Shown: positions 7,745 to 15,834, counted from the first letter of the stretch. The stretch: DNA of 15,944 nt from an uncultured Lachnospiraceae bacterium (GCA_910586095.1 CAJUHQ010000084.1:1-15944); one strand, 5' to 3'. Notes: a model not told the origin generated them from the sequence alone. Translations and numbers: made by a program.

Positions 7745-10120
7745 ATGAAAATAATTCAATCAACTATTTGGAAGCGTGCAAGTAGCTTTTTGTCTGCAAT
7801 TTTGATAGGTTGCATGACGATTGGATGTACAGCACAGCCAACAGAACCTTTGGAGACACAGAAAAGTTCAGCGCCTGACACAATAGATTACGATGACAAT
7901 ACAGCAAAAACAGACAATACAGGAATGGGACGTTACGTAGAAAAAACTGTCTTGGAAACGGATACTAGTAATTATAGTAGACTTTACTTCCAAGAGATGG
8001 ACAATAATCGAATTGGCATGCTTTATTTGACACAAACAACAGTAGGATGTTATGTGTCAGAGGATAATGGAGATACTTGGCAGTTAGAACCTAAGGATAA
8101 TTTATGGACCTATGTTAATGAGAATTTTATGTTGGCTTCTGCACTCTCCAAGGATGGGACAGCAGCATTGTGCTATTCGCCGCTATTGACAGACACCAGA
8201 AAAGAATTTGAGCCACATTTTGTATTAAGCTATGCAGATGGGACAGAACAAGATTTGCCATTTGAACTGCCAAAAGAGGAAAAATATGCCAAGGGAATCG
8301 CCTTCGATGATACATCAGAAAGACTTTTTATTTCTCCATTTGGAGGAAAAATTTACGAAGTCAATCCAAAAGATGGAAGTAGTAAAGTAGTGACCACCCT
8401 AGATCACTCTGTTCTATATATGCAGGTTAAAGGTGATCTTTTATTATGCGTAACATCTTCTGTACTATATTTTTATGATTTATCAGAAGAACGCTTTATT
8501 GAAGATGCAACTCTGCAAAATTTTATTGATGAGACATATTCTGGCATCTCTCTACTTACAGAAAGTGGCTACAACGCTATTGCTTTTTTAGGGGAGAAGA
8601 GTGGCGAGGACCAAGTTGTCTATATAGCAGGACCAAAAGGGCTGTATCGTCATGTTGTAGGGGGCAGCAGCGTTGAACAAATTATAGATGGAAATCTATC
8701 ATCTTTGGGAGATCTTTCACATAATATAGAAACCGCTATCGCAACACAAGAACAAGAATTTCTTGTTAAATATGACGATGGAAAATTGGTGAAATTTACC
8801 TATGATCCTACTATTTCTACAGTCCCCGATGAAACGATTAGAGTGTTTAGTCTTACAGAAAATGATACTATTCGTCAGGCGATTTCTATATATCAAACAG
8901 AAAATCCAGAGATGTATGTTGTATATGAGACTGGTATGAGCGAAGAAGGGGTCACGCGTGAAGATGCACTCAAAAAACTTAATACACAACTACTAGATGG
9001 TAATGGCCCTGATATATTGATTTTAGATAATATGCCAATTGATTCATATATTGATAAAAAAATCTTGATGGATATTTCAGATGTCATTCATCAGATAGAC
9101 CAATCAGATGGATTGTTTGTCAATCTAATAGAACCATTTTACAGAGAAAACGCTCTATATATGGTTCCTGCAGAATTTAATCTTCCTGCAATAGGTGGCC
9201 ATAAGGCAGATTTCCAGAATATAGACAACTATGAAAACATTGCAGATGTGGCCGAAACACTTCGTGCACAAAATCCTGATAGCGCATTATTTTCCATATA
9301 CTCTGCAACAGGCATCATGAAAAAATTTGTTACTATCTGTGCACCTGCATGGAAAACAGTAGATGGAACAGTAGATAAGAATATGATTAAAGAATTCTTA
9401 ATACAAAGTAAGCGAATTTATGATGCACAGATGAATGGAGTATCTGATGAATTTAAAGATGAATATACTAGACAAAATCAAGAAAATACTGAAAAAAATG
9501 GAGTAAGCTATGAGGATACCCCTTCCTTTAAACAGATAAATGGCGTGGACTATATAATTGGAAACACTTTGTTCTTTTCTGGTGCAGTAAGCTTTGCTAC
9601 AGACTACAACACCCTTAATTCTATTCCTAAAATTACAGGTTTTGAAGATACCATATGGAAGCCTATGAACGGACAAAGTCATAACGTTTATGTTCCATCA
9701 AGCTTAGTAGGTATCAATGCATCAACCAACAACCGTGACAAAGCCATATTATTTTTACAGACTCTATTAGGAATGAATGTTCAGAAAAATACATTTTATG
9801 GTTTTCCAATGAATAAAGCTGCTTTTGATGAACATTTTGTGGTTGATAAAGATTATATTGGTGAAAATGGCGAATATTTATGGATGAGTCTAAGCTCCCC
9901 AGACGGAATATACTTTGACTATGTACTTTATATTCCTACTCAAGAACAACTACAACAAATCAAAAATTGGATAGAGCAATCTAAAACACCTTATATTTGT
10001 GATACTATTCTTGAAGAAGCAGTACTTACAGAAGGGGAAAAATATCTAATAGGAGAAGTAGATTTAGATACAACTGTCAATCATATTATGAATATTGTGC
10101 AGATTTATCTGTCTGAATAA
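7745..10120 (+). CDS. Lipoprotein: propeller-like N-terminus fused to ABC solute-binding fold (copy 2)
   Basis: A 791-residue paralogue of the preceding gene, in the same direction after a 42-bp gap, with AAGGAGG (7726-7732) 12 nt before the ATG. The lipobox is probably MTIGC (C28), although C23 in LIGC could also serve. It repeats the copy 1 plan: DNTGMGRYVEKTVLE (57-71), one Asp-box (S105 to W112), the near-identical GLYRH-VGGSSVEQIIDG block around 299-316, then the solute-binding part from about 365. The linker, the propeller-like part and the residues lining the presumed ligand cleft differ much more than the shared blocks, so the two copies may bind different ligands. Cotranscription with copy 1 is likely because no terminator or promoter is visible in the gap. 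The operon ends at the hairpin at 10196-10290. Confidence 0.85.
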   Translation: MKIIQSTIWKRASSFLSAILIGCMTIGCTAQPTEPLETQKSSAPDTIDYDDNTAKTDNTGMGRYVEKTVLETDTSNYSRLYFQEMDNNRIGMLYLTQTTVGCYVSEDNGDTWQLEPKDNLWTYVNENFMLASALSKDGTAALCYSPLLTDTRKEFEPHFVLSYADGTEQDLPFELPKEEKYAKGIAFDDTSERLFISPFGGKIYEVNPKDGSSKVVTTLDHSVLYMQVKGDLLLCVTSSVLYFYDLSEERFIEDATLQNFIDETYSGISLLTESGYNAIAFLGEKSGEDQVVYIAGPKGLYRHVVGGSSVEQIIDGNLSSLGDLSHNIETAIATQEQEFLVKYDDGKLVKFTYDPTISTVPDETIRVFSLTENDTIRQAISIYQTENPEMYVVYETGMSEEGVTREDALKKLNTQLLDGNGPDILILDNMPIDSYIDKKILMDISDVIHQIDQSDGLFVNLIEPFYRENALYMVPAEFNLPAIGGHKADFQNIDNYENIADVAETLRAQNPDSALFSIYSATGIMKKFVTICAPAWKTVDGTVDKNMIKEFLIQSKRIYDAQMNGVSDEFKDEYTRQNQENTEKNGVSYEDTPSFKQINGVDYIIGNTLFFSGAVSFATDYNTLNSIPKITGFEDTIWKPMNGQSHNVYVPSSLVGINASTNNRDKAILFLQTLLGMNVQKNTFYGFPMNKAAFDEHFVVDKDYIGENGEYLWMSLSSPDGIYFDYVLYIPTQEQLQQIKNWIEQSKTPYICDTILEEAVLTEGEKYLIGEVDLDTTVNHIMNIVQIYLSE

Positions 10121-10195
10121 AACAAATAGAATATAGATTCCTCACTTCATGCGATGTCTTCCAGTTATCAAACTTTTTAAACATATTTTTCATGG

Positions 10196-10290
10196 GGTTG
10201 TTGCAAATTGGCGTATTCACACAATATATGGTATGGATATCTAAGATATCTTAACCATATATTGTGGAATTACCAAGTTTTGCAACAGCC
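10196..10290 (+). terminator. Long imperfect hairpin ending the lipoprotein operon
   Basis: An outer stem (10196-10207 with 10279-10290, one wobble) continues through TTGG/CCAA and a perfect 12-bp stem (10221-10232 with 10254-10265) to an inner GATATC-taa-GATATC tip. TTATACTTTTT follows directly, supplying the T-tract. At 95 nt it is longer than an ordinary terminator and shares a core sequence with the hairpin at 2753-2799, so it may be a palindromic repeat recruited as a terminator. Confidence 0.65.
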
Positions 10291-10312
10291 TTATACTTTT
10301 TACAAAAATCCA

Positions 10313-10350
10313 TTGACAAAAGATTGAATATATGATTAAATGTTCATATA
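10313..10350 (+). promoter_or_regulatory. Metal-operon promoter with overlapping ArsR-type operator
   Basis: TTGACA (10313-10318) and TTAAAT (10336-10341) are 17 bp apart. An inverted repeat TATATGA-N8-TCATATA (10329-10335 and 10344-10350) covers the -10 and the probable start point. This is the layout and the type of AT-rich dyad used by SmtB/CzrA/CadC repressors, so the first gene of the operon probably represses itself and the efflux genes until metal binds. Confidence 0.6.
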
Positions 10351-10367
10351 AGAAAAGGAGGAAGACA

Positions 10368-10667
10368 GTGGAGCATACAAAAATTACAGCAGAAACAATG
10401 GAGGACTTAGCAACAATCTTTAAAATATTTGGAGATTTTACTAGACTTACCATCTTATCTCTGCTCATGGATCACGAGGAATTATGTGTAGGCGATATCG
10501 CAGAACGTCTGAATATGACCCAGTCAGGAGTTAGTCATCAGCTAGCACTTTTAAAGCAAAACAAACTTGTCAAGACAAAACGAGAGGGAAAGAGCATTTA
10601 TTACTCTATCGCAGACGAGCATGTATCAGCAATTATCCGCATAGGCCTAGAACATATTTTGGAGTGA
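10368..10667 (+). CDS. SmtB/CzrA-like ArsR-family metal-sensing repressor
   Basis: A 99-residue winged-helix repressor. The start is GTG at 10368-10370, because AAGGAGG (10355-10361) lies 6 nt upstream; an in-frame ATG at 10332 falls inside the promoter and has no ribosome site. The recognition helix region reads LNMTQSGVSHQLALLK, and the wing contains KREGKSIYYS. At the C-terminus the pattern D83-x-H85-x10-H96-x2-E99 exactly matches the alpha-5 zinc site of SmtB and CzrA. The alpha-3 motif ELCVGD has a single Cys, so the Cys-pair Cd/Pb/As site of CadC or ArsR is absent. Zn(II) or Co(II) sensing is therefore the best guess. It is first in an operon with a metallochaperone-like protein and a P1B-type ATPase. 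Confidence 0.9.
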   Translation: MEHTKITAETMEDLATIFKIFGDFTRLTILSLLMDHEELCVGDIAERLNMTQSGVSHQLALLKQNKLVKTKREGKSIYYSIADEHVSAIIRIGLEHILE

Positions 10668-10720
10668 ACACAGTAACTATATAACACGGTATATCTTATT
10701 TAAAAGAAAGGAAAAGAAGA

Positions 10721-10939
10721 ATGAAAAAGACATATAAAATTGAAGTAGATTGCGCTGCGTGTGCATTAAAGATGGAAGAGGCTGCACAAAATACGGCAGG
10801 AGTCAAAGAAGCCACTGTAGCGTTTATGCCACAGAAGATGAAAGTAGAATTTGAGGATGGTGTAGATGAGACAGCCGTGATGAAGGAAGTATTAAAGAAC
10901 TGTAAAAAGGTCGAATCTGATTGCGAAATCTTTTTGTAA
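10721..10939 (+). CDS. Stand-alone heavy-metal-associated (HMA) domain protein
   Basis: A 72-residue ferredoxin-like HMA domain with the metal-binding loop DCAACALKME, placing the ligands at C11 and C14. Two more cysteines, C61 and C68, lie near the C-terminus. The preceding Asp and the second Ala-Cys resemble N-terminal domains of zinc/cadmium ATPases of the ZntA/CadA class more than the MxCxxC loop of copper chaperones. A GAAAGGA ribosome site precedes the ATG. Its position before an ATPase that has no HMA domain of its own suggests a split arrangement, in which the soluble protein delivers metal to the pump or regulates it. That role is inferred from context. Confidence 0.88.
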   Translation: MKKTYKIEVDCAACALKMEEAAQNTAGVKEATVAFMPQKMKVEFEDGVDETAVMKEVLKNCKKVESDCEIFL

Positions 10940-10948
10940 AATTATCAT

Positions 10949-10984
10949 ATGCTGTATCATTTTGTAAAAGAAATGGTACAGCAT
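10949..10984 (+). other. Intercistronic RNA hairpin between HMA and ATPase genes
   Basis: A 14-bp stem (10949-10962 with 10971-10984, one T-G wobble) encloses an 8-nt loop. No T-run follows, so it is not a standard terminator. It may stabilise the upstream message or set the ratio of the small HMA protein to the pump. Confidence 0.55.
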
Positions 10985-11041
10985 CCTATTTATAGGCAGA
11001 AATATCGCAAAAAGAAAGGCTAAAAAGGAGCGTGTATATAA

Positions 11042-12910
11042 ATGAGTAAGAAACAAAAAAAGGTATTGATACGGATCATAACATCTGCTATATTGGTACT
11101 CGCATTTCATTTTGTACCAGTAGAAAATCCGTATATACGACTTGTATTATTCTTGATTCCATATCTTATTATTGGATATGATATCTTGAAAAAAGCAGGG
11201 CTAGGTATCATCCACGGAAAAATGTTTGACGAAAATTTTCTGATGGCACTTGCTACAATAGGAGCTATTATTTTAGGCGAGTATGTGGAAGGCACGGCAG
11301 TTATGCTCTTTTATCAGATTGGAGAATTGTTTCAAAGCTATGCTGTTGGAAAGAGTCGAAAAAATATCTCTGCCTTGATGGATATTCGTCCAGATTATGC
11401 CAATATTGAGAAAGATGGAGTATTAGAACAAGTAGATCCTGATGATGTAGAAACAGGTACCATTATTGTTGTACAACCTGGAGAAAAAGTGCCAATAGAT
11501 GGCATTGTGTCAAGTGGAAATTCTACACTCAATACAAGTGCTCTCACTGGGGAGAGTGTGCCGCGCGAAGTTCATACAGGTGATGAAGTGATTAGCGGAT
11601 GTGTCAACCTCTCAGGAGTACTACGCATCCAGACCACAAAGGAGTTTGGAGAGTCCACTGTATCAAAGATTTTGGATCTCGTAGAAAACTCTAGTATGAA
11701 AAAATCCAAATCTGAGAATTTTATCACTAGATTTGCGAAGTATTATACGCCCGCAGTCTGTATTGGTGCGCTGATTCTTGCCATTTTTCCACCAATACTA
11801 TGTATTTTGGTAGGACAGCCTGCTAATTGGCAACTATGGATTATTAGAGCACTCACAACACTTGTTATCAGTTGCCCTTGTGCTCTTGTGATTTCGATAC
11901 CGCTTAGCTTTTTTGGCGGAATTGGCGGTGCTTCTGCAAAAGGAATTTTAGTGAAAGGCTCCAATTATCTCGAAGCACTCTCTGAAACAAAATATGTGGT
12001 ATGTGACAAGACGGGAACACTTACACAAGGTGTCTTTGTCGTGACACAAATTAAATCAGTAGGAGAGATGTCGGATGACATGCTTCTAGAGTTAGCTGCA
12101 CATGTTGAGAGTTATTCAGGTCATCCAATCAGTAAGAGTTTGAAAGAGGCTTATGCCAAGGAACTAGATCTCACGCGCGTATCAGATGTAGAAGAGATTA
12201 GTGGTCATGGTATCTGCGCAGTGGTTGATGGTCAAAAGATCGCAGTCGGAAATGTAAAGCTTATGAATCAATTGGGCATATCTCCAATTGAACCACCTGC
12301 GACTGGCACAGAGATCCATGTCGCTGTAGATAATAGTTATGCAGGATATATTTTGATCTCTGATCTTATAAAACCCAATGCAAAAGCTGCTATATTGGGG
12401 CTTAAAGAAGCTGGTGTAAAACAAGTGATTATGTTGACAGGAGATACGAAACGTGTGGCCGATGTTGTGGCCAAAGAGTTAGGTGTAGATATTACAAAAA
12501 GCGATCTACTTCCAGCAGATAAAGTATCTGAAGTTGAGAAACTTTTAGATGCAAAAAATGCAAAAGAAAAACTTACCTTTGTCGGAGATGGGATCAATGA
12601 TGCCCCTGTACTTTCCAGGGCAGATATTGGTATTGCAATGGGAGCTTTAGGTTCGGATGCAGCAATTGAGGCGGCTGATATTGTATTAATGGATGACGAT
12701 CCTGCAAAGATTGCAACTGCTATGAAGATTTCACGCAAAACACTTCGCATTGTACATCAAAATATTGTGTTTGCTCTCGCAGTTAAGTTTGCCTGCTTAG
12801 GTCTTGGGGCTATAGGTTATGTCAATATGTGGTGGGCTATTTTTGCAGATGTGGGTGTTATGATTATAGCAGTACTCAATGCAACAAGAGCATTGCGGCA
12901 AAATGATTAA
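11042..12910 (+). CDS. cadA: P1B-2-type zinc/cadmium-translocating ATPase
   Basis: A 622-residue heavy-metal pump. It shows the actuator TGES (169-172), the transmembrane metal site CPC (278-280), the phosphorylation site DKTGTLT with D322, the nucleotide-binding HP (361-362) and the hinge GDGIND (515-520). K582 in the seventh helix and D603-V-G605 in the eighth are the signature of the P1B-2 group, which exports Zn(II), Cd(II) and Pb(II) from the cytoplasm. About six to eight membrane helices are visible, two before the actuator pair and two at the C-terminus. There is no N-terminal HMA domain; the equivalent domain is a separate gene upstream. AAGGAG lies 11 nt before the ATG. It is cotranscribed with an SmtB-like repressor, which supports metal-induced expression. 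Whether Zn or Cd is the natural substrate cannot be decided from sequence. Confidence 0.95.
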   Translation: MSKKQKKVLIRIITSAILVLAFHFVPVENPYIRLVLFLIPYLIIGYDILKKAGLGIIHGKMFDENFLMALATIGAIILGEYVEGTAVMLFYQIGELFQSYAVGKSRKNISALMDIRPDYANIEKDGVLEQVDPDDVETGTIIVVQPGEKVPIDGIVSSGNSTLNTSALTGESVPREVHTGDEVISGCVNLSGVLRIQTTKEFGESTVSKILDLVENSSMKKSKSENFITRFAKYYTPAVCIGALILAIFPPILCILVGQPANWQLWIIRALTTLVISCPCALVISIPLSFFGGIGGASAKGILVKGSNYLEALSETKYVVCDKTGTLTQGVFVVTQIKSVGEMSDDMLLELAAHVESYSGHPISKSLKEAYAKELDLTRVSDVEEISGHGICAVVDGQKIAVGNVKLMNQLGISPIEPPATGTEIHVAVDNSYAGYILISDLIKPNAKAAILGLKEAGVKQVIMLTGDTKRVADVVAKELGVDITKSDLLPADKVSEVEKLLDAKNAKEKLTFVGDGINDAPVLSRADIGIAMGALGSDAAIEAADIVLMDDDPAKIATAMKISRKTLRIVHQNIVFALAVKFACLGLGAIGYVNMWWAIFADVGVMIIAVLNATRALRQND

Positions 12911-12931
12911 AATAGGAGGAGGAATAGACAA

Positions 12932-13993
12932 ATGAATAATGCAAGAAGTATAGAGATCCCATCAATCTTAAAGATTGGCAGTGGTGCACTTGATAATATC
13001 GGTATCTATATGAAAGAGTCATCATTTTGTCAAGTAGTATTATACTTTGGAAATGGATTGATTGACCTTTTTGGTCAAAAAGTATTAGAATCTCTAAAAC
13101 GTGAAGGCATAACCGTATTAGAATATCGTGAGATTGACACGATCGCTATGCATGATTTGATTCAGATGGCCTTTTCTATGCCCAATAAGGCTCAGGCAGT
13201 CATCGCGATCGGTGGAGGCAAAGTGATTGATGCCGGAAAATATGCTGCTTTTTTAAAAAATATTCCATTTATTAGTGTGCCAACATCTAGTTCGAGTGAT
13301 GGGTTTTCTAGTGCTAGTGCATCTCTACTTATAGAAGGAAAGCGAACTTCTGTTCCAGCACGGCTCGCCTATGGTATTATTGTAGACACAGAAGTGATAC
13401 GCACTGCCCCAGAAAAATTTATCTATTCTGGTATTGGAGATATGGTTTCTAAAATAACAGCTATTTATGATTGGTTTTATGAAGCGCAAAAAGGATACTC
13501 TCAAATCAATGATTTTGCTGTGATGATTGCCAAAAAGGCAGTAAACAGTTTTGTTCGCACCCCCTATCAAAGTATCAAGGATGAGATTTTCTTGAAAGAA
13601 TTGTTGGATTCCCTTTCTATGAGTGGCATTGCAAATGAGATCGCAGGAAGCAGCGCACCAACAAGTGGCAGTGAACATTTGATTTCACATGCTTTGGATA
13701 AGTTGTTAGAACAGCCACAACTTCACGGTATACAAGTTGGAATTGCTACCTATATTATGAGTGTAGTACATAATCATCGGTATCATCGCATCAATACAGT
13801 TTTGACGGATACTGGTTTTTGGAATTACACAACAACATTACATATGAAAAAGGCGGATTTTTGCAAAGCAATTGATATGGCTCCTTCTATAAAACCACAC
13901 AGACATACTTATCTGCATGAAGAACAATATCGTGATCTTGCAAAACGCATCGTACAAGAGGATTCTGTTCTTGCACACGTATTAGTATCATAA
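12932..13993 (+). CDS. Glycerol-1-phosphate dehydrogenase-like (AraM/EgsA family) metal enzyme
   Basis: A 353-residue member of the iron/metal-dependent alcohol dehydrogenase superfamily, closest to sn-glycerol-1-phosphate dehydrogenases. The dinucleotide-binding GGG motif (94-96, AIGGGKVIDAGKY) and PTSSSSDGFSS (117-127) fit that family. Probable metal ligands are D170 (GIGD), H249 (SGSEH) and H265 (LHG). Family members reduce dihydroxyacetone phosphate to sn-glycerol-1-phosphate with NAD(P)H; the Bacillus AraM enzyme is Ni-dependent. The length matches the family and all key residues are present. An AGGAGGAGG ribosome site precedes the ATG, which lies only 21 bp after the ATPase stop, so it is probably cotranscribed with the metal efflux genes. 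The substrate could differ, for example another polyol phosphate, and the link to metal homeostasis is unexplained. Confidence 0.82.
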   Translation: MNNARSIEIPSILKIGSGALDNIGIYMKESSFCQVVLYFGNGLIDLFGQKVLESLKREGITVLEYREIDTIAMHDLIQMAFSMPNKAQAVIAIGGGKVIDAGKYAAFLKNIPFISVPTSSSSDGFSSASASLLIEGKRTSVPARLAYGIIVDTEVIRTAPEKFIYSGIGDMVSKITAIYDWFYEAQKGYSQINDFAVMIAKKAVNSFVRTPYQSIKDEIFLKELLDSLSMSGIANEIAGSSAPTSGSEHLISHALDKLLEQPQLHGIQVGIATYIMSVVHNHRYHRINTVLTDTGFWNYTTTLHMKKADFCKAIDMAPSIKPHRHTYLHEEQYRDLAKRIVQEDSVLAHVLVS

Positions 13994-14000
13994 ACTTTAT

Positions 14001-14130
14001 GGTAACAATTCAGCCATGCAAAATTGAATATACAAAATGCTGTTGGGAGCTTGCTCGCATAAGGCATTTTGTATATTCGATTTTATAGGGCTGACGCCCG
14101 ACATGAAATGGGCATGGCTGAATAGTAACA
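14001..14130. repeat. Multi-stem palindromic repeat element (REP/MITE-like)
   Basis: A 12-bp outer stem (14008-14019 with 14112-14123, with weaker pairing outside it) encloses two arms. The first is a 21-bp stem with one wobble (14020-14040 with 14064-14084) and a 23-nt loop that itself holds GAGC-tt-GCTC. The second is a short GGGC-tgac-GCCC hairpin (14088-14099). The fold resembles a small cloverleaf. It starts 7 bp after the dehydrogenase stop and could act as the 3' end or stabiliser of that operon. I infer a dispersed repeat family from its form; only one copy is in this window. Confidence 0.6.
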
Positions 14131-14159
14131 CTTTATGTATAAACCATACTCAAAAAACA

Positions 14160-14188
14160 GTGACACAAAGTTGAGAATATGCTATACT
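14160..14188 (+). promoter_or_regulatory. Predicted extended -10 promoter for the flotillin gene
   Basis: GTGACA (14160-14165) is separated by 17 bp from TATACT (14183-14188), which is preceded by TGC and so forms an extended -10. The leader would be about 70 nt and ends in an AAGGGAG ribosome site. Confidence 0.65.
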
Positions 14189-14263
14189 AAAAGTGTCGAA
14201 ATTAGTCGCATTATAGATCTTTGTGTTATTTATTTGGAAGTGTAAAAGAAGGGAGACAAACAG

Positions 14264-15781
14264 ATGATAGGTGGAATTATTTGTGCTATTGTGGTTGTAG
14301 TAATTGTGCTGTTTTGTATTGGTTACGTAAAAGCACCGCCCGATATGGCATATATTATTTCGGGTATTAAGAAAAAGTCCAAAGTGGTTATTGGAAAGGC
14401 CAGTATCCGAATTCCATTCTTTGAACGTTTAGACAAACTAAACTTGCGACTGATCCCCATTGATGTTAAAACTAGCAACGCAGTGCCTACCGCAGATTAT
14501 ATCAATATTAATGTAGATGCTACGGTCAATGTCAAGATCAGCAATCAAACAGACACGCTACGACTTGCCGCAGAGAATTTTTTAAACAAAAATACAGAGT
14601 ATATAGCAGGGGTAGCTCGCGAGGTTCTCGAAGGCAATGTACGTGAAATTGTTGGTAGGATGCGACTTGAGGAAATGGTTTCAGATCGCCAGAAATTTGC
14701 GAACCTTGTAAAAGAAAATGCAGAACCAGACCTTGCTGCTATGGGGCTTGATATTATTAGTTTTAATGTGCAAAATTTTGTAGATGCCAATGACGTAATC
14801 GAGAATCTTGGTATTGACAATATTGTAAAAATTAAAAAAGCCGCTGCCATCGCACGCGCAGAAAGTGAACGCGATATCAAGGTGGCTCAAGCAGCAGCAG
14901 ACAAAGAATCCAATGATGCAGCAGTGGCTGCTCAAACAGAAATTGCAAAGAAGCAAAATGAACTTGCAATCAAAAAATCAGAGCTTCAGATGGTAGCAGA
15001 TACCAAAAAAGCAATGGCCGATGCTGCCTATGAGATTCAAAAAGAGGAACAGAGAAAAACAATTGAGATTACAACTGCAAATGCTGATATTGCAAAACAG
15101 GAACGTGAGATTGAGCTAAAACAGAAACAAGTTGCTGTCAAGGAACGTGCTTTAGAGGCTGAAGTCAAGAAACAAGCGGAGGCTGAAAAATATGCTGCAC
15201 AGCAAAAAGCAGATGCAGCGTTGTATCAGAGGCAAAAAGAGGCGGAAGCTCAACAGTTTGAGGCACAAAGAATCGCCGAGGCAAGAAAAGCACAAGCGGA
15301 AGCAGACCGCTACTCTAAGGAACAGGAAGCGGAAGGTATTCGCGCATTTGGTGAGGCAGAGGCCGCAGCCGTACGCGCAAAGGGTGTAGCAGAGGCTCAG
15401 GCAATACAGGCAAAAGGACTTGCAGAAGCGGAGGCAATGGAGAAGAAAGCAGAAGCTTATGCAAAGTATAATAAAGCCGCCGTTGCAGAAATGATGATTA
15501 AAGTATTGCCAGATGTCGCAGGAAAAATTGCAGAACCATTGTCACAGATTGATAAGATTACTATTATTGGTGGTGATGGTGGCGCAAACGGTGTAGAACA
15601 AGTTGCAGGAAATGTGCCAGCCGTAATGGCAAAGTTATTTGAATCAATGAAAGAAACTACTGGCATTGATTTGTCCAATATTATCAATGCAGAATCTTAT
15701 GATGCTAAAGTCAACAGAAATATTACTATTAGCGGACTTGATTCTGTAGTTCATCCTTCAAATCCGACAGAACAGGACTAA
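14264..15781 (+). CDS. floT: Flotillin-like SPFH membrane scaffold protein
   Basis: A 505-residue protein close in plan and length to Bacillus FloT/YuaG (509 aa). An N-terminal hydrophobic hairpin or helix (about 3-21) anchors it to the cytoplasmic membrane. The SPFH/PHB domain follows (about 23-195), including REVLEGNVREIVGRM. A long Glu/Ala-rich coiled coil (about 190-410) with repeated AEA/KG-AEA units drives oligomerisation. The tail carries the conserved MMIKVLPDVAGKIAEPL and IDKITI segments. Family members organise membrane microdomains and affect fluidity and signalling complexes. The usual NfeD-type partner (YuaF) is not encoded immediately upstream, and the gene has its own promoter. 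AAGGGAG precedes the ATG. No clear terminator follows, but the next gene has its own extended -10 candidate. Confidence 0.93.
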   Translation: MIGGIICAIVVVVIVLFCIGYVKAPPDMAYIISGIKKKSKVVIGKASIRIPFFERLDKLNLRLIPIDVKTSNAVPTADYININVDATVNVKISNQTDTLRLAAENFLNKNTEYIAGVAREVLEGNVREIVGRMRLEEMVSDRQKFANLVKENAEPDLAAMGLDIISFNVQNFVDANDVIENLGIDNIVKIKKAAAIARAESERDIKVAQAAADKESNDAAVAAQTEIAKKQNELAIKKSELQMVADTKKAMADAAYEIQKEEQRKTIEITTANADIAKQEREIELKQKQVAVKERALEAEVKKQAEAEKYAAQQKADAALYQRQKEAEAQQFEAQRIAEARKAQAEADRYSKEQEAEGIRAFGEAEAAAVRAKGVAEAQAIQAKGLAEAEAMEKKAEAYAKYNKAAVAEMMIKVLPDVAGKIAEPLSQIDKITIIGGDGGANGVEQVAGNVPAVMAKLFESMKETTGIDLSNIINAESYDAKVNRNITISGLDSVVHPSNPTEQD

Positions 15782-15834
15782 GCGGAGGGAGGAAGAACTT
15801 TAATGAAAATTTGATAGAAATGTGAGTGTGATTG

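Noticed and set aside
15192..15389. Overlapping open frame inside the flotillin coiled coil
   Set aside because: It arises from the Glu/Ala/Lys codon repeats read in another frame; it has no ribosome site and is basic, low-complexity sequence.
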